This document shows, in pieces, positions 63,459 to 64,000 of a stretch of 64,000 bases of DNA. The notes beneath the pieces were generated by a model. The model made no database searches. It was not told the DNA's origin and saw only the letters and a program-made list of their open reading frames with translations. The position numbers and the translations under genes are program-made. Source of the stretch: Pseudobacter sp. (GTDB taxonomy: Bacteria; Bacteroidota; Bacteroidia; Chitinophagales; Chitinophagaceae); assembly GCA_017849455.1 (NCBI GenBank), contig JAFIGX010000026.1, positions 62,001 to 126,000 of the forward strand, written 5' to 3'. Positions within the stretch are counted from its first letter, which is position 1; the number at the start of each line of letters is the position of its first letter.

Positions 63459-64000
63459 ATGTCCTTCATGCTCGATATCAACCTGCCCGTCCCTGCGGAA
63501 ACCATCAGTTACCAGCAGCCACTACTGCTCACAGGTTCCTGTTTCACGGAACATATCGGCAATAGCCTGCAGGAATGGAAGTTCGACGTGCTGCAAAATC
63601 CCAATGGTATCCTGTTCGATCCGCTGAGCGTGGCCAATAGCCTTGTTTCTTATGTTCACAATAAACAATATGAGGAAAAAGACCTGATCTATTTCAATGA
63701 GCTATGGCAGAGCTGGCAGCACCATAGCCGGTTTTCGAATATGGATAAGGAAGGATGCCTGCAGATGATCAACAACTCCCAGCGGGAGGCCCATCAATTT
63801 CTTTCCAAAGCACAATGGATCATCATTACGCTCGGCAGCGCATTCTCCTACCGCCTGGCAGAGAACGGGCAGGGAGTAGCGAACTGCCATAGGGCGCCTG
63901 CCCAATGGTTCCGCAAACACCTGATGACGATCGAAGAGATCAATTCGGCGCTCGACAACTGCCTGCATCAACTCAGGCAATTCAATCCCGCCCTCAGGAT
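63459..64000 (+). CDS. GSCFA-family protein (N-terminal part, cut by window edge)
   Basis: About 180 residues are visible from ATG at 63459 (MSFMLDINLPVPAETISY). LLTGSCFTEHIGN is the family-naming GSCFA-type motif, and WIIITLGSAFSYRL follows near residue 125. The family is a GDSL/SGNH-like domain of unknown role in bacteria, so an acyl-esterase activity is possible. The C-terminal half is outside the window. Confidence 0.85.
   Translation, partial: MSFMLDINLPVPAETISYQQPLLLTGSCFTEHIGNSLQEWKFDVLQNPNGILFDPLSVANSLVSYVHNKQYEEKDLIYFNELWQSWQHHSRFSNMDKEGCLQMINNSQREAHQFLSKAQWIIITLGSAFSYRLAENGQGVANCHRAPAQWFRKHLMTIEEINSALDNCLHQLRQFNPALR

Overview
The window looks like chromosomal DNA of a Bacteroidota, most likely a Chitinophagaceae-type organism. 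The evidence is Bacteroidota-typical gene families (DUF4270 and DUF4294 proteins, GSCFA, the 'ABC transporter ATPase'-named 169-residue family, Gly/Pro-rich TonB), several TAnnTTTG -7 promoter elements, weak Shine-Dalgarno signals and moderate GC content. No tRNA, rRNA, CRISPR array, prophage or classical insertion sequence was seen.

Region 1 (1-22.6 kb) is an export and signalling locus. On the minus strand a membrane-fusion protein, a tiny secreted peptide and one MacB/LolD-type ATPase are followed by seven successive roughly 800-residue FtsX/MacB-type permeases, the last cut by the window edge. A secreted protein with a strict 18-residue TSGG repeat is inserted between permeases five and six. 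Divergent from this array are an NtrC-type response regulator (loop variant GAFTDA) and its membrane histidine kinase, overlapping by ATGA. A nearly identical 20-base site occurs in the divergent control region and again before the TSGG-repeat gene, which suggests that the two-component pair controls the array.

Region 2 (22.6-33 kb) holds a conserved unknown protein, a membrane Fe-S/CCG redox pair, a PyrR-like phosphoribosyltransferase, argS, a GtrA protein, an AraC/VOC pair, a YdeI-like protein, a DUF456 protein and dnaK. Region 3 (33-40 kb) has a HigBA-like toxin-antitoxin pair, a LytTR regulator with a TPR-containing HisKA_2 kinase, a membrane-bound MutS-like ATPase and aspartate kinase. 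Region 4 (39.9-50.7 kb) has fructose-bisphosphatase, a CAP-domain lipoprotein, an orphan ABC ATPase, a DinB/YfiT protein, a Nudix hydrolase, folC, TonB, a TSUP transporter, a radical SAM protein, two related membrane proteins and an arginase-family enzyme. Region 5 (50.8-64 kb) has ccmE (CxxxY variant) and ccmF, DUF4294, hldE-type adenylyltransferase, a flippase-like protein, panD, panC, a starch-synthase N-domain protein, a DUF4270 lipoprotein, metK, Nudix, a TrmH/RlmB methyltransferase, an HMG-CoA-lyase-like enzyme and the start of a GSCFA protein.

The most unusual signal is non-coding. At least ten intergenic places carry inverted repeats whose arms are themselves degenerate tandem runs of short words with a fixed period: 7 bases (GTTTGTC or RTTGGCA type), 8 bases (GTTGACAA or GCACGAAG type) or 9 bases (GGATTTNNN type). 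Arms are 17-37 bases, two pairs are perfect (36/36 and 24/24), and several run into neighbouring stop codons, start codons or promoters. I know of no named family that fits and could not search for one.
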